Source: a virus
Length of the DNA stretch: 29,541 bases
Direction: 5' to 3' (one strand)
IMG/VR virus record: IMGVR_UViG_3300037493_003850
Location: 1-29,541 of that record
The first letter of the stretch is position 1. Every line of letters starts with the position of its first letter. The position numbers and the translations under genes are program-made. Under the pieces are notes generated by a model. That model had not been told where the DNA came from. It saw only the letters and a list, made by a program, of their open reading frames with translations, and searched no databases. Shown piece after piece: positions 15,692-24,181 of the stretch.

Positions 15692-16215
15692 CAGTCACCG
15701 GAAAAGTTCTCGATAGCGAAGTGGGCCCGAACAAGGACGGTGACACGGACGTCCGGCTGCTAACGGTCGAGCTCGCCGATGGTGACGATATCCAAACCGT
15801 CGAGTACTACGACTGCGGCGGGCGCGACTATCTCCCGCCGGACGGCGCCGAAGTCGTGATCGTCGATATCTCGCCTTCGTATCGCGTAGCGGTTGCCGTC
15901 GACGATCGCCAGGACTCGGTAGTCGCCAAGGGTGAGCAAGAGCTCTACTCGCTCGACGAAGCCGGAACGGCCAAAGCCGCGACGATCAAGCTCACGAATG
16001 ACGCGGTCATCGAAATGAACGGCGACACAGATTTCGCCGTGAGATACTCGGAGCTCGAGTCCGCGTTTAATCAACTCAAGCAAGACTTGAACGCGTTCAT
16101 TTTGATTTACAACACTCACTCGCATTCGGCCTTCGGTGGCCCGCCAAGTGCCACCGGCCTCGACTCGGCCGCTGATATCAGCGGAGCCAAGATCGACGAA
16201 ATAAAGGTGCCGTAG
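15688..16215 (+). CDS. Baseplate spike protein, Mu gp45 / P2 gpV-like
   Basis: This 175-residue protein starts at ATG 15688 and overlaps the hub stop as ATGA. The N-terminal part is an OB-like beta domain (TGKVLDSEVGPNKDGDTDVR to YRVAVAVDDRQ), followed by a strand-rich stem with repeated hydrophobic steps (AATIKLTNDAVIEMNGDTDF). Near the C-terminus lies NTHSHSAFGGPPSATG, with His144 and His146. An H-x-H pair of this type coordinates metal at the tip of gpV-like spikes. The length is close to Mu gp45 (about 197). The metal role is inferred from that precedent. Confidence 0.83.
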   Translation: MTVTGKVLDSEVGPNKDGDTDVRLLTVELADGDDIQTVEYYDCGGRDYLPPDGAEVVIVDISPSYRVAVAVDDRQDSVVAKGEQELYSLDEAGTAKAATIKLTNDAVIEMNGDTDFAVRYSELESAFNQLKQDLNAFILIYNTHSHSAFGGPPSATGLDSAADISGAKIDEIKVP

Positions 16216-16668
16216 ATGGCATACGATCGAACACAAGGCGATCCCAAGATCACGATTGACGGCGACGGCGCCGATCTCGTGTTCAAGGGCGGGCAACCGA
16301 TCATGGACTCCGGTCTCGAGAACGCGATCTTGATCTCGCTGTTCTCGGGGTCGGAATGGTTCGGTAACGCGTTCGCCTTGCCAAGCTCGAGGATCGAGAG
16401 TCGATTCTATCCGCTATCACTCAAGTCGATCACCGCGTCGAGGCTCGCCGAGCTCGAGCGCGCGGTGAAAGCGGACTTGAAAGGCCTGGTAGCGAACGGC
16501 GCCATTGCCGATCCCGTCGTTCGCGCGAGCAACCCGACGGGCGATCGGCTGTTAATCGAGATCACGATCTCCCCGCCCGGTACCGAGGCCGAAGTGATCT
16601 TGCTCTCGCGCTACGGCGCAAACTGGTCTGTCCAGACCACTAACCCGGCGAGCTCGAGGGTGAACTAA
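16216..16668 (+). CDS. Baseplate protein, Mu gp46-like
   Basis: This 150-residue protein starts at ATG 16216, directly after the spike stop, with AAGGTG seven bases upstream. The sequence follows the GP46 family: an opening DPKITIDGDGADLVFKGGQP, a SGLENAILISLFSGSEWFGN segment, LKSITASRLAELERAVKADL, and a strand-rich end (LLIEITISPPGTEAEVILL). In Mu, gp46 lies between spike and gp47 and corresponds to the W-type baseplate protein of P2. It ends in a TAATG overlap with the gp47-like gene. Gene order and motifs agree. Confidence 0.87.
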   Translation: MAYDRTQGDPKITIDGDGADLVFKGGQPIMDSGLENAILISLFSGSEWFGNAFALPSSRIESRFYPLSLKSITASRLAELERAVKADLKGLVANGAIADPVVRASNPTGDRLLIEITISPPGTEAEVILLSRYGANWSVQTTNPASSRVN

Positions 16669-17873
16669 TGGCGATCTCAATACCGACGACTCAACAACTT
16701 ATCGACACGTTCATAGCAGCCTTCGAGACCAAACTAGGTCAAACCGTTCCGGCGCTCGAGCGGAGTTTTATCTCGGTACTCGCGCGGGTCTTGGCGCTCT
16801 CCGATACTGGCCTATACAAGTATGCTGCGAATCGCATACTGCAATCGCTGGCCATTACCGCGACCGGCGATAACCTCGATCTCATTGGCGACAATTACGG
16901 GGTCTATCGGATCGCGGGGACCGCGGCGGAGATCAACGTCGTTCTCCTAGGGACCACGGGATCGACGCTCCCGCAAACGGCGGATCTTATCGCCGACAAC
17001 TCCGGGGTTCGGTACTACCCCGAGACCGACGTCTCTTTCGATAACGCCCCCACGCCTGGACAAGAAACGTTCACGATCATATCCGAGTCGATCGGGACCA
17101 CTGGCAACGCGGTCAGCGGCGACACGTTCACGCTCACGTCACCGGTGACCGGCCTGGCTTCCGTCGCCACGTACGCGTCGACCGATACGGCCGGCCAAGA
17201 TCGCGAGGCGGATTCGGCCTACCGTAGACGGATCCTCGACGAGATCCGGACAGTCGGCGGAGCGGGCAACGGCGTGGATTATCGACGTTGGGGAGAGCAG
17301 AGCTCGAACGTGGCCAGGGTCTACCCGTATTCAGGAAAGCCGGTGGACGGATCCGAGGGGCTCGTCGACGAGCCCGGGGATCGCACCGTCTATGTCGAGG
17401 CGATCGAGGCCTATATCACCGGCGATCGGACAGCTGACGCGACGTTGCTCGCCGAAGTCCGGGCCTTGATCACAACCGACCCGGACACGAGCTTTGAGCG
17501 CGTTCCATTGGGTTGCCCGGATAACACCCTTTACGTCAAATCGATCGCGAACCAAGACATATGGGTCACGATCACGAGCCTGACGGCGAACGGGACCGCG
17601 TTGCTCGTGGACATAAAGGCCGACATCGAGGCCGCACTCGAGGGTTACCTGCTCGAGCTCGCGCCGTACGTCGAGGGCGTGGACGTCGAGGTCGATCGCA
17701 ACGACCGGCTGACCGATCTGTCCATCGCGCGGATTGTCCAGCAGATTCTAATCGACCTGAACGGGACAGCAACGGACGTCACGTTCTCGCTCACCGAGGG
17801 CGGATCGAGCGCGGGATCCTATGTGGTCCCGCAAGGGTATTTGACCCAGCTCGGCGGGGTCGACTATGTCTGA
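16668..17873 (+). CDS. Baseplate J-like wedge protein, Mu gp47-like
   Basis: This 401-residue protein starts at ATG 16668. It carries the baseplate J hallmarks (PF04865): the N-terminal PALERSFISVLARVLALSDT and LYKYAANRILQSLAITATGD helices, the GTAAEINVVLLGTTGSTLPQ strand domain, the AVSGDTFTLTSPVTGLASVA segment, and the DREADSAYRRRILDEIRTVG motif that is nearly universal in the family. A later GGAGNGVDYRRWGEQSSNVA segment also matches. These proteins form the outer wedges with gp46 and gp48. The gene overlaps the following gp48-like gene by 8 nt, and the order gp45-46-47-48 is the Mu order. Confidence 0.93.
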   Translation: MAISIPTTQQLIDTFIAAFETKLGQTVPALERSFISVLARVLALSDTGLYKYAANRILQSLAITATGDNLDLIGDNYGVYRIAGTAAEINVVLLGTTGSTLPQTADLIADNSGVRYYPETDVSFDNAPTPGQETFTIISESIGTTGNAVSGDTFTLTSPVTGLASVATYASTDTAGQDREADSAYRRRILDEIRTVGGAGNGVDYRRWGEQSSNVARVYPYSGKPVDGSEGLVDEPGDRTVYVEAIEAYITGDRTADATLLAEVRALITTDPDTSFERVPLGCPDNTLYVKSIANQDIWVTITSLTANGTALLVDIKADIEAALEGYLLELAPYVEGVDVEVDRNDRLTDLSIARIVQQILIDLNGTATDVTFSLTEGGSSAGSYVVPQGYLTQLGGVDYV

Positions 17874-18585
17874 TTTCAAGTATTCGGATGTTCTCCGAAC
17901 GCTCTTTCCCAAGGGCCCCATATGGGCGTTCAAAGCGTTCGGCCACGCCGACAAGCTCATCGAGACGATCGGCGATGCCAAAGAGATCATCCGCGATTAC
18001 CTGAAATCGTTGACCCATATTCGAACGCCGGACGCAACGCCGATCCTCGCCGACCTCGAGCGCGAATATGGGATCACTCCGGCGAGCTCGCTTACCGAGG
18101 CCGAGCGCCGTTCCATTCTCGCCGGGTACGTCTACGCGAAAGCCGGGAGCGGGAAGGACGATCTTCAAGTCAGGCTTCACGCGGCCGGCTTCACCGATCT
18201 TTACGTGCACCACAACGACCCGCTCGTGAATCCGTCGTACTACGCCGGCGGGCTCTGGTCGGCCGTTTGCGCGCACGAGGACACCGTCTGCGGAAACCAA
18301 GAGTGCTACTGCGGCCAACTCGGCGTAGGCGGGTACGTGCTCGCCAATGGGCCCGTGTATGACGACAACGGGAACTTGCACGAGTACACGATCCCCGCGG
18401 GGTCATCGACGTGGCCGATGGTGTTCTTTATCGGAAGCGCAAAGGGTGCGACCGTGGTTGGGTTCGTCGTATTCCAGGACGGGGATATGGAGTATGGCAC
18501 TGACCCAGACAGTATCCTCGAGGACGGCGACGCGGAGCTTTCCACGACCTCGCTCTGGACAGCGGGAGAAGGGATCCCGTCATGA
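17866..18585 (+). CDS. Baseplate gp48-like (DUF2313/YmfQ) protein, N-terminal part with adhesin extension
   Basis: This 239-residue protein opens with MSDFKYSDVLRTLFPKGPIW, then DKLIETIGDAKEIIRDYLKS, TPILADLEREYGI and LTEAERRSILAGYVYAKAGS, which match the gp48/YmfQ family. A cysteine-rich CAHEDTVCGNQECYCGQLG and a STWPMVFFIGSAKG segment follow, both recalled from this family. The usual C-terminal end (fE-x-L-x-L...KPlhtW) is missing. Instead, residues about 215-239 read SILEDGDAELSTTSLWTAG, the first strands of a carbohydrate-binding-like domain that continues in the next gene. The expected gp48 ending instead appears at the end of the 1361-residue protein. The family call is secure for the N-terminal part; the split is an inference. 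Confidence 0.85.
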   Translation: MSDFKYSDVLRTLFPKGPIWAFKAFGHADKLIETIGDAKEIIRDYLKSLTHIRTPDATPILADLEREYGITPASSLTEAERRSILAGYVYAKAGSGKDDLQVRLHAAGFTDLYVHHNDPLVNPSYYAGGLWSAVCAHEDTVCGNQECYCGQLGVGGYVLANGPVYDDNGNLHEYTIPAGSSTWPMVFFIGSAKGATVVGFVVFQDGDMEYGTDPDSILEDGDAELSTTSLWTAGEGIPS

Positions 18586-19214
18586 CGACCGTTTTAAGCA
18601 AGCCATCGGGCTATCGAACCGGCGGAAGTGGGGCGAGGGTTCTACGGATCACGGTGTCGTCCCCATTCCCGCCGTCAGCCTACGCGCAACACGAGCTCAT
18701 ATTGCTGGCCGGCAAAGAGTACCGGCTGCAGGGCTGGCTAAGGTCAGATTCCGTGAACGAGTTTGACCTTGCGATCTGGTCCTCGCGCGTGGACGAGGGC
18801 GGAGCGGATACCGAGATCTTCGCGCTGAGCGGGACGGCCGCGTGGGCTCAATTCGACGAGACCTTTACCCCCGCGCATGACAGTTATTTGAGGTTTGGCG
18901 GGATCTATATCGAGGCGCCGACGGGCAATTTTTGGTTCGAGTATGACGATGTGACGCTATGGGCAACGGAAGACGTTCCCACGAACCCAATACTCTACTG
19001 GACGGCCGGCGGCGACGCGGTACTAGCGAAGGATCTCGATGAAATTTACGAGGGCCTGCAAAGCCTTTCTGTCACCGCTGACGCGAACGACTTTTCGCAG
19101 CAAGACGTGAATCTTGATGAGCGTTACGCGACCGTGAGTGACGCGTTCGTCATGTTCGACGGCGGGAGCGGAGTGCTTCGAAGCCGCGTCCTAGATCAGG
19201 AGCCTCTATCATGA
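18582..19214 (+). CDS. Carbohydrate-binding-like fibre protein continuing the preceding gene's domain
   Basis: This 210-residue protein starts at ATG 18582 overlapping the previous TGA as ATGA. It begins part-way through a CBM_4_9 / galactose-binding-like fold: VLSKPSGYRTGGSGARVLRI, then AGKEYRLQGWLRSDS, AAWAQFDETFTPAHDSYLRF, and FWFEYDDVTLWA. The first strands of this fold are at the end of the preceding gene. A paralogous domain in the next gene has the same order in one polypeptide (TLSKQSGTRTGGSG ... VEFDDVTIEAD). The C-terminal 70 residues are acidic and helical, possibly a linker. Either two products assemble into one domain or a frame shift joins them. Role: host recognition, by inference. 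Confidence 0.75.
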   Translation: MTTVLSKPSGYRTGGSGARVLRITVSSPFPPSAYAQHELILLAGKEYRLQGWLRSDSVNEFDLAIWSSRVDEGGADTEIFALSGTAAWAQFDETFTPAHDSYLRFGGIYIEAPTGNFWFEYDDVTLWATEDVPTNPILYWTAGGDAVLAKDLDEIYEGLQSLSVTADANDFSQQDVNLDERYATVSDAFVMFDGGSGVLRSRVLDQEPLS

Positions 19215-22200
19215 ACAACACGCTAGCCAATGGTTTCAGCGATATTGAGGTCCCGGTAGTCAGCGGCGGTACGAACGATTCGACCACGCTCTCGCTGACG
19301 TTCAACGGCGAGGACCAAGGGGCGAAGGGCACCATAACCCCCGATGGAACGGCCGGAGCGATCACCGCGTGGGTCAAAGTCAATGACGCCTCGCGCGATG
19401 AAACGTTTCGGCTTCGACCCCGGATCACCGGCTACAAAGCGCTTCCCGCCGCGATCACGATCGACGGCGTGACGGTGCAACCCTCGATCCGGCTCGAGGG
19501 CGAGGACGCCACGGTGTCAGCGTGGACGGACGTGATCAACGGTACCTCGTTCGCGATCGCGGGGACGGGCGCCGATCCGACGTTCGACGAGCAAGCGCCG
19601 GGCATTGATTGCAAAAGAGTCAAATTCAATGCGGGGAAGTATTACGCAGTTGGCAGTTCCGGGGTCGGGGCTTTAAGCACAAATGACTTTGTGATAGAAG
19701 CGGTGGTAAAACACGATACCTCGGCCGTTAACTACATATTCAGTAAAGTCGGGCCCGCCGGGTTAGGGGAATCCGTTGTCTTATACAGTGCGGGTGGATC
19801 ACTAGTTTTGTATGTGGATTCCGAGCTCGCGGCTGCGGATCAAGTTACGTTGTCGACATCAATGGTAAACGGTCTGTGGTATCACATAATGCTTTTCTGT
19901 GACCGGAACGGAAATGGAAAGGGCTTTGTGAATGGCGCGGGCGGAACCGCGGTGTCGATAGCGAATCATTCCGCGGCGAACCTAGCCGAAAACGGGAGGT
20001 GGTCCATCGGAGCGGACACCGGAGGATCGGGTCTCGGTCAAGTATCTACTTCATATTTCGCCCTCTGGCACCGCGCAAGCTGGCTTGCTACCGCAGACTG
20101 TGCCGGCATCGCCGCAAAGCGCTTTGCACAATGCTGCGGAACCTACGCCGAGACGGCGCAATTAGTAAACCCCGGGTTCCTCGATCTCGATATGGAAGCC
20201 GCGGACGCCGCGTCATGGACTGCGCTAAACACCGCGACTCTGTCGAAGCAATCGGGAACGAGGACCGGCGGATCGGGATCGCTCGTGATCCGCGTCGCCG
20301 GCGACGGTAGCACGTCTTCTCCCAAAGCCGCGCAAACCCGAGCCGGCGGGATAACCCGTGTCACCGGCTGGGCCCGATCGAACGGCGCTGCAGTCCCCAC
20401 CGTGGCCCTCACGAGTACAACGATCTGGACGGGATCGAACTCGACGAGCTGGCAAGCTTTCGATATTGCCGTCTCGTCCTACCTTTACGCGTCCACGCGG
20501 CTCGAGCTCGGGACCGCGCTCGCAACTGGGCACGTCGAGTTTGACGATGTGACGATCGAGGCCGACGGCGCCATACCGACAACGCAGTCCAGATCGACGC
20601 AGGCCTACCTCGAGAAATGGAACATTGCGGGGACCGAATCCTATTTGATCCCGGTCGGCGCGAATTGGCTTCGAACAGACAAAATCAAGTGCGCTGACGG
20701 GACCTTTGAAATAGGGGCGAGGTTAGAGCAAGCGCAAACAAACCTGTTTTTGTATTCCGAGGACTTCAGCAACGCGGCATGGACTAAGACCCGAACCACG
20801 ATCGGGACCGTGGTGACCGGGCTCGGGAGCTTAAGCTTTAACCCGATCATCGCGAGCGTCGATAACGCAACGCATCTCATCAAACAAGCTGTCGTTACCG
20901 CGGCCGGAGAGGAGCACGTGGTTACCGTCTACGCTAAGGCAGGGGGCGGAGTCACTAATAGCATACGGATCGAACTGAACGAGGACGCAACACAGTACGC
21001 GTATTACAACCTCGCGACTGGCGAGATCGGCGCCGTCGGAGCGGGGTTCACCCTAACAGCGCCAGCACACATATACCCAAAGGGGAATGGGTATTACCGT
21101 TGCGATTTCAGGCCAACGACCCCGGGAACTGCAGCGACGGTAAACATCTATCTGTCAAACGGATCGACAGCGGGAAGCGAGACGTTCACCGGCGACGGTA
21201 CCACCGTGGGGGTGTACCTAGCCGGAGCGCAATTCGAGCGCCAACTAGCGTCAAGCCAACACACGGGATCCCCATCGAGCTACGTAAAGACGACTTCCGC
21301 CACGGTCACGCGAGTAAAAGATCTCGCACTATATCACGGGTATGAGAATTGTGGCGGGCTAAACACCAAAAACGTCCACATGAAAGTGGACCATGTTTGC
21401 CTTGCTTTCGCAAACAACTATGTGGGGCTTCGAACGGCCGGATCGCTCACGTCGAAAAGCGCAAACGATAGATCAGAGCTTTACTCTGATATGTCCACGA
21501 AAAAGTGGAATGCGATCGCGGTGACAGGCGGGACCACGCAAGCGAGTTTAGCGGCCACGACTTCGACACCGTTCGATAACAACCTGCAGACGACCGAAGC
21601 TTGCTTTGCAAAAGACAACGTCGCGCTAGCGGTGAGTAAAACCGTCGAGGCTCGGGACACGTCCGCGACAATAAACCCCATGACCGAGATCGTTGTTGGC
21701 GCTAGCACGGGTTACCTGTATCACATTGACGGCATCATAACAGACTTTTTGCTTTCCCCTTATGGGACCGAATACCCACGGGCGATCTTTGCGCTCGATA
21801 AAGATGCCTACACCCAACAAGCGTTTATTGGGTACGACATGCTCGACGAGGACGCCTTGACGTATGAGCTCCGCGCCGGCGGCGGGACCACGCGACTAGT
21901 CACCATGAACGGCGGGACCTTCAACGTCGGCACGTGGTACCTAATCAGCCTCGAATGGACCGGCGGAACCTCGGTGAGAATCCGAGTCAACGGTACCAGC
22001 GTGGACAGCGCGACGGCCGACGCGACGATCGCCGAGCTAACCGATCTGTTTATCGCGTGGGCGGGGCTTTACGGCTACACGTACGAGCCCGCCGCTGGCG
22101 ATCCCGACTACCCGATCACCTACGGGGCGATCTCGATCGCGGACGTGCAACACCACACCGCGGTCCCGCCGGCGGCCTGGTACACGGAAATGGTGGCCCG

Positions 22201-23296
22201 TGGCGTACCGGCGAAGAACGAGCATCTCATTCACCAGATCTCGCAAGTCGCGCACCAGGCCGAAACCCATTACGATCTACTGACCGGAACGGAAGGGGCG
22301 ATCACCGATAGCGGGAGCGTGCTCAATTTCGTTCCGCCTACCGAGGTCGGGCTAGCGCTCGGCGCGAGCTCGACGAACAAGACGATCATCGACTTCGGGA
22401 CAAACTTCGCGTTCATGCAAGAGACCTCGCACAGTTACGACGCTTGGATCCGCGTCGACGGTAGCGGGGATCAATGCGTGTGGGCGAACGGCGATGCGAA
22501 CACAACCGACTTTCAAGCACTCTTGTATGACAACGCAACCGACTCGCTCATATACAAGTGCGTCATAGGTGCGACCCTAAGATCGGTCAGCGCGGAGATC
22601 GAGCTAGACAGGCTTTATCACGTCACGATCACGCGGGACTATGACAGCGGCGCGGGGACGACAACGATCGCGATCTACCTCGACGCGGTCGCGGCTGATA
22701 TCCAGATCTATTCCGGCGCACCCGTGGTTACTAATGACGATTTCGTCATGCTTTCCACATTAGTAACCACGAGCGAGAGCGGTGAGGCTTTCACTCTACC
22801 TTTCACCGGCGCAACCGTGGGCAATCGTTTCTATGATGACGCGTTGACCCAGGCGGAGATCGACGCGATCTATTTAGCGGACAGCGCGGTCATCCTGAAC
22901 GGGCCCTACGCGACGCAAACGATCACGCCGGCGACCTTGCCCGCGACGATCTCGGGAGCTGTGAAGCCCGACGGGATCAACGGCTACCCGATCGTGCTCG
23001 TCCAGGCCGAAAGCGGCGGAGCGTGGCGAGCGATAGCAACGGCGGAGAGCGAGACGGGTTACTCCGAGTTCTCGAAGCAAACCAAGGTCAATGACTTTCG
23101 GTTGTACGCAAAGGGTTACAATACCTACGAGCCCGTCACGGCATACTTCGATGACCTCGACGGCGGGGAGGATCCCGGCGATTTCACGATCGGGATCGTC
23201 GAGGTCGCGAAGAACAAGCGCAAAGCATTAGAAAATCTCGTGCTCGTCCACAAGCCTTTGCACTCGTGGGCAGTAATGGTGGTCAAGTACATTTGA
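19211..23296 (+). CDS. Large mosaic tail fibre / receptor-binding protein with gp48-like C-terminal end
   Basis: This 1361-residue protein starts at ATG 19211 (ATGA overlap). Approximate modules are: N-terminal strands to 85; a LamG-like lectin fold at 130-310 (DFVIEAVVKHDT, LWYHIMLFCDRNGNGKGFVN); a carbohydrate-binding-like domain at 319-453; an adhesin module with NLFLYSEDFSNAAWTKTRTT at 510-700; a second LamG-like region at 705-980 (NVGTWYLISLEWTGGTSVRI); a third at 1020-1215 (HSYDAWIRVDG, DDALTQAEIDAIYLAD); and a carboxypeptidase-regulatory-like domain at 1245-1310. The last residues, KALENLVLVHKPLHSWAVMV, match the ending of gp48-like baseplate proteins. Lectin-like folds point to glycan or cell-surface binding. 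Codon use and AT content vary between modules, suggesting exchange. Confidence 0.85.
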   Translation: MNNTLANGFSDIEVPVVSGGTNDSTTLSLTFNGEDQGAKGTITPDGTAGAITAWVKVNDASRDETFRLRPRITGYKALPAAITIDGVTVQPSIRLEGEDATVSAWTDVINGTSFAIAGTGADPTFDEQAPGIDCKRVKFNAGKYYAVGSSGVGALSTNDFVIEAVVKHDTSAVNYIFSKVGPAGLGESVVLYSAGGSLVLYVDSELAAADQVTLSTSMVNGLWYHIMLFCDRNGNGKGFVNGAGGTAVSIANHSAANLAENGRWSIGADTGGSGLGQVSTSYFALWHRASWLATADCAGIAAKRFAQCCGTYAETAQLVNPGFLDLDMEAADAASWTALNTATLSKQSGTRTGGSGSLVIRVAGDGSTSSPKAAQTRAGGITRVTGWARSNGAAVPTVALTSTTIWTGSNSTSWQAFDIAVSSYLYASTRLELGTALATGHVEFDDVTIEADGAIPTTQSRSTQAYLEKWNIAGTESYLIPVGANWLRTDKIKCADGTFEIGARLEQAQTNLFLYSEDFSNAAWTKTRTTIGTVVTGLGSLSFNPIIASVDNATHLIKQAVVTAAGEEHVVTVYAKAGGGVTNSIRIELNEDATQYAYYNLATGEIGAVGAGFTLTAPAHIYPKGNGYYRCDFRPTTPGTAATVNIYLSNGSTAGSETFTGDGTTVGVYLAGAQFERQLASSQHTGSPSSYVKTTSATVTRVKDLALYHGYENCGGLNTKNVHMKVDHVCLAFANNYVGLRTAGSLTSKSANDRSELYSDMSTKKWNAIAVTGGTTQASLAATTSTPFDNNLQTTEACFAKDNVALAVSKTVEARDTSATINPMTEIVVGASTGYLYHIDGIITDFLLSPYGTEYPRAIFALDKDAYTQQAFIGYDMLDEDALTYELRAGGGTTRLVTMNGGTFNVGTWYLISLEWTGGTSVRIRVNGTSVDSATADATIAELTDLFIAWAGLYGYTYEPAAGDPDYPITYGAISIADVQHHTAVPPAAWYTEMVARGVPAKNEHLIHQISQVAHQAETHYDLLTGTEGAITDSGSVLNFVPPTEVGLALGASSTNKTIIDFGTNFAFMQETSHSYDAWIRVDGSGDQCVWANGDANTTDFQALLYDNATDSLIYKCVIGATLRSVSAEIELDRLYHVTITRDYDSGAGTTTIAIYLDAVAADIQIYSGAPVVTNDDFVMLSTLVTTSESGEAFTLPFTGATVGNRFYDDALTQAEIDAIYLADSAVILNGPYATQTITPATLPATISGAVKPDGINGYPIVLVQAESGGAWRAIATAESETGYSEFSKQTKVNDFRLYAKGYNTYEPVTAYFDDLDGGEDPGDFTIGIVEVAKNKRKALENLVLVHKPLHSWAVMVVKYI

Positions 23297-23314
23297 CGGT
23301 GAGGAGCAAAAACG

Positions 23315-24178
23315 ATGTTGGATTTCTCGGGCTTCGATAACACAAGCGGATCTTTCCCGAACGTCGAGGCGACCGACTCGAGCGGGCCCACGCTACGCGA
23401 CGGAACGCCGATCAACGCGAATCTGATAAATGATATTTGGGGCGGGTTTCAAGCGATCTTGAGCGCTGCAGGGACCACGCCGAGCGATGGCGTCGAGACC
23501 TCGAGCGCGAGCGATCTGCTCGATTCGATCCGCAAGCTCGGCGGAGCTCCCGGTGAGGTCGTGCTATACGCCTCGCCGAGCGAAACCTTTGACGCGAACA
23601 TCTTACCGCTCAAGGGTCAGATGATCACGATCTCCGCTTATCCGGCTCTCGTCGCCGCGACCTACATTGGCGACACGAATAACCCGGTGGCGAACTTCCC
23701 CGCGTTTTACAAAGCGAGTGACGTCACCGGTTTTGTGCGCAACACCGCGGGGCCCTATTTCAGGCTCCCCGATTGCCGCGGCTATTGTCTTCGCGCACTA
23801 GCCGGCGCCCGTACGGGCGTGGACGCCTATCGTGATTACTACACTACGTTACTCGGAGTCGATCATCGCAACATGTCGGGCCTGACCACAGAATACAGCC
23901 CGGGATGGCATATCCATGACATTGAGACGGACGACGGGGATCAAGTGCTAGAGGAGCTCAACTATGTCATGAGAGCGAACCCAGGCAACGTAACGGGCTC
24001 GGGGGGTACAGTGGCCACATACGCAAACTACGTTTGGAAAAAAACAACCGCTGCATCTTACGACCTCGTCACAAAGATCAGCAGGCTGGCCTCGCCGGTC
24101 ACTGATTTCGGAGTGAACGCCAGTTACAACGAGGTCTACCCAAGGAACGTCGGCTTTCAACTTGGGATCCGGTACTAG
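23315..24178 (+). CDS. Tail fibre protein with phage tail collar domain
   Basis: This 287-residue protein has GAGGAG at 23301-23306 and ATG 23315. Residues about 1-75 form a helical/strand N-terminal region (DGTPINANLINDIWGGFQAI) typical of short fibre proteins. Residues about 78-165 are a tail collar domain (PF07484): GEVVLYASPSETFDANILPL, KGQMITISAYPALVAATYIG, NFPAFY and GPYFRLPDCRGYCLRALAGA. The F-x-LPD-x-RG-x-x-LR-like motif is the family hallmark. The C-terminal part, with HRNMSG and the final YPRNVGFQLGIRY, resembles the metal-binding receptor tip of short fibres. It lies after the large fibre gene and is probably a baseplate-associated tip fibre. Confidence 0.87.
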   Translation: MLDFSGFDNTSGSFPNVEATDSSGPTLRDGTPINANLINDIWGGFQAILSAAGTTPSDGVETSSASDLLDSIRKLGGAPGEVVLYASPSETFDANILPLKGQMITISAYPALVAATYIGDTNNPVANFPAFYKASDVTGFVRNTAGPYFRLPDCRGYCLRALAGARTGVDAYRDYYTTLLGVDHRNMSGLTTEYSPGWHIHDIETDDGDQVLEELNYVMRANPGNVTGSGGTVATYANYVWKKTTAASYDLVTKISRLASPVTDFGVNASYNEVYPRNVGFQLGIRY

Positions 24179-24181
24179 CAT

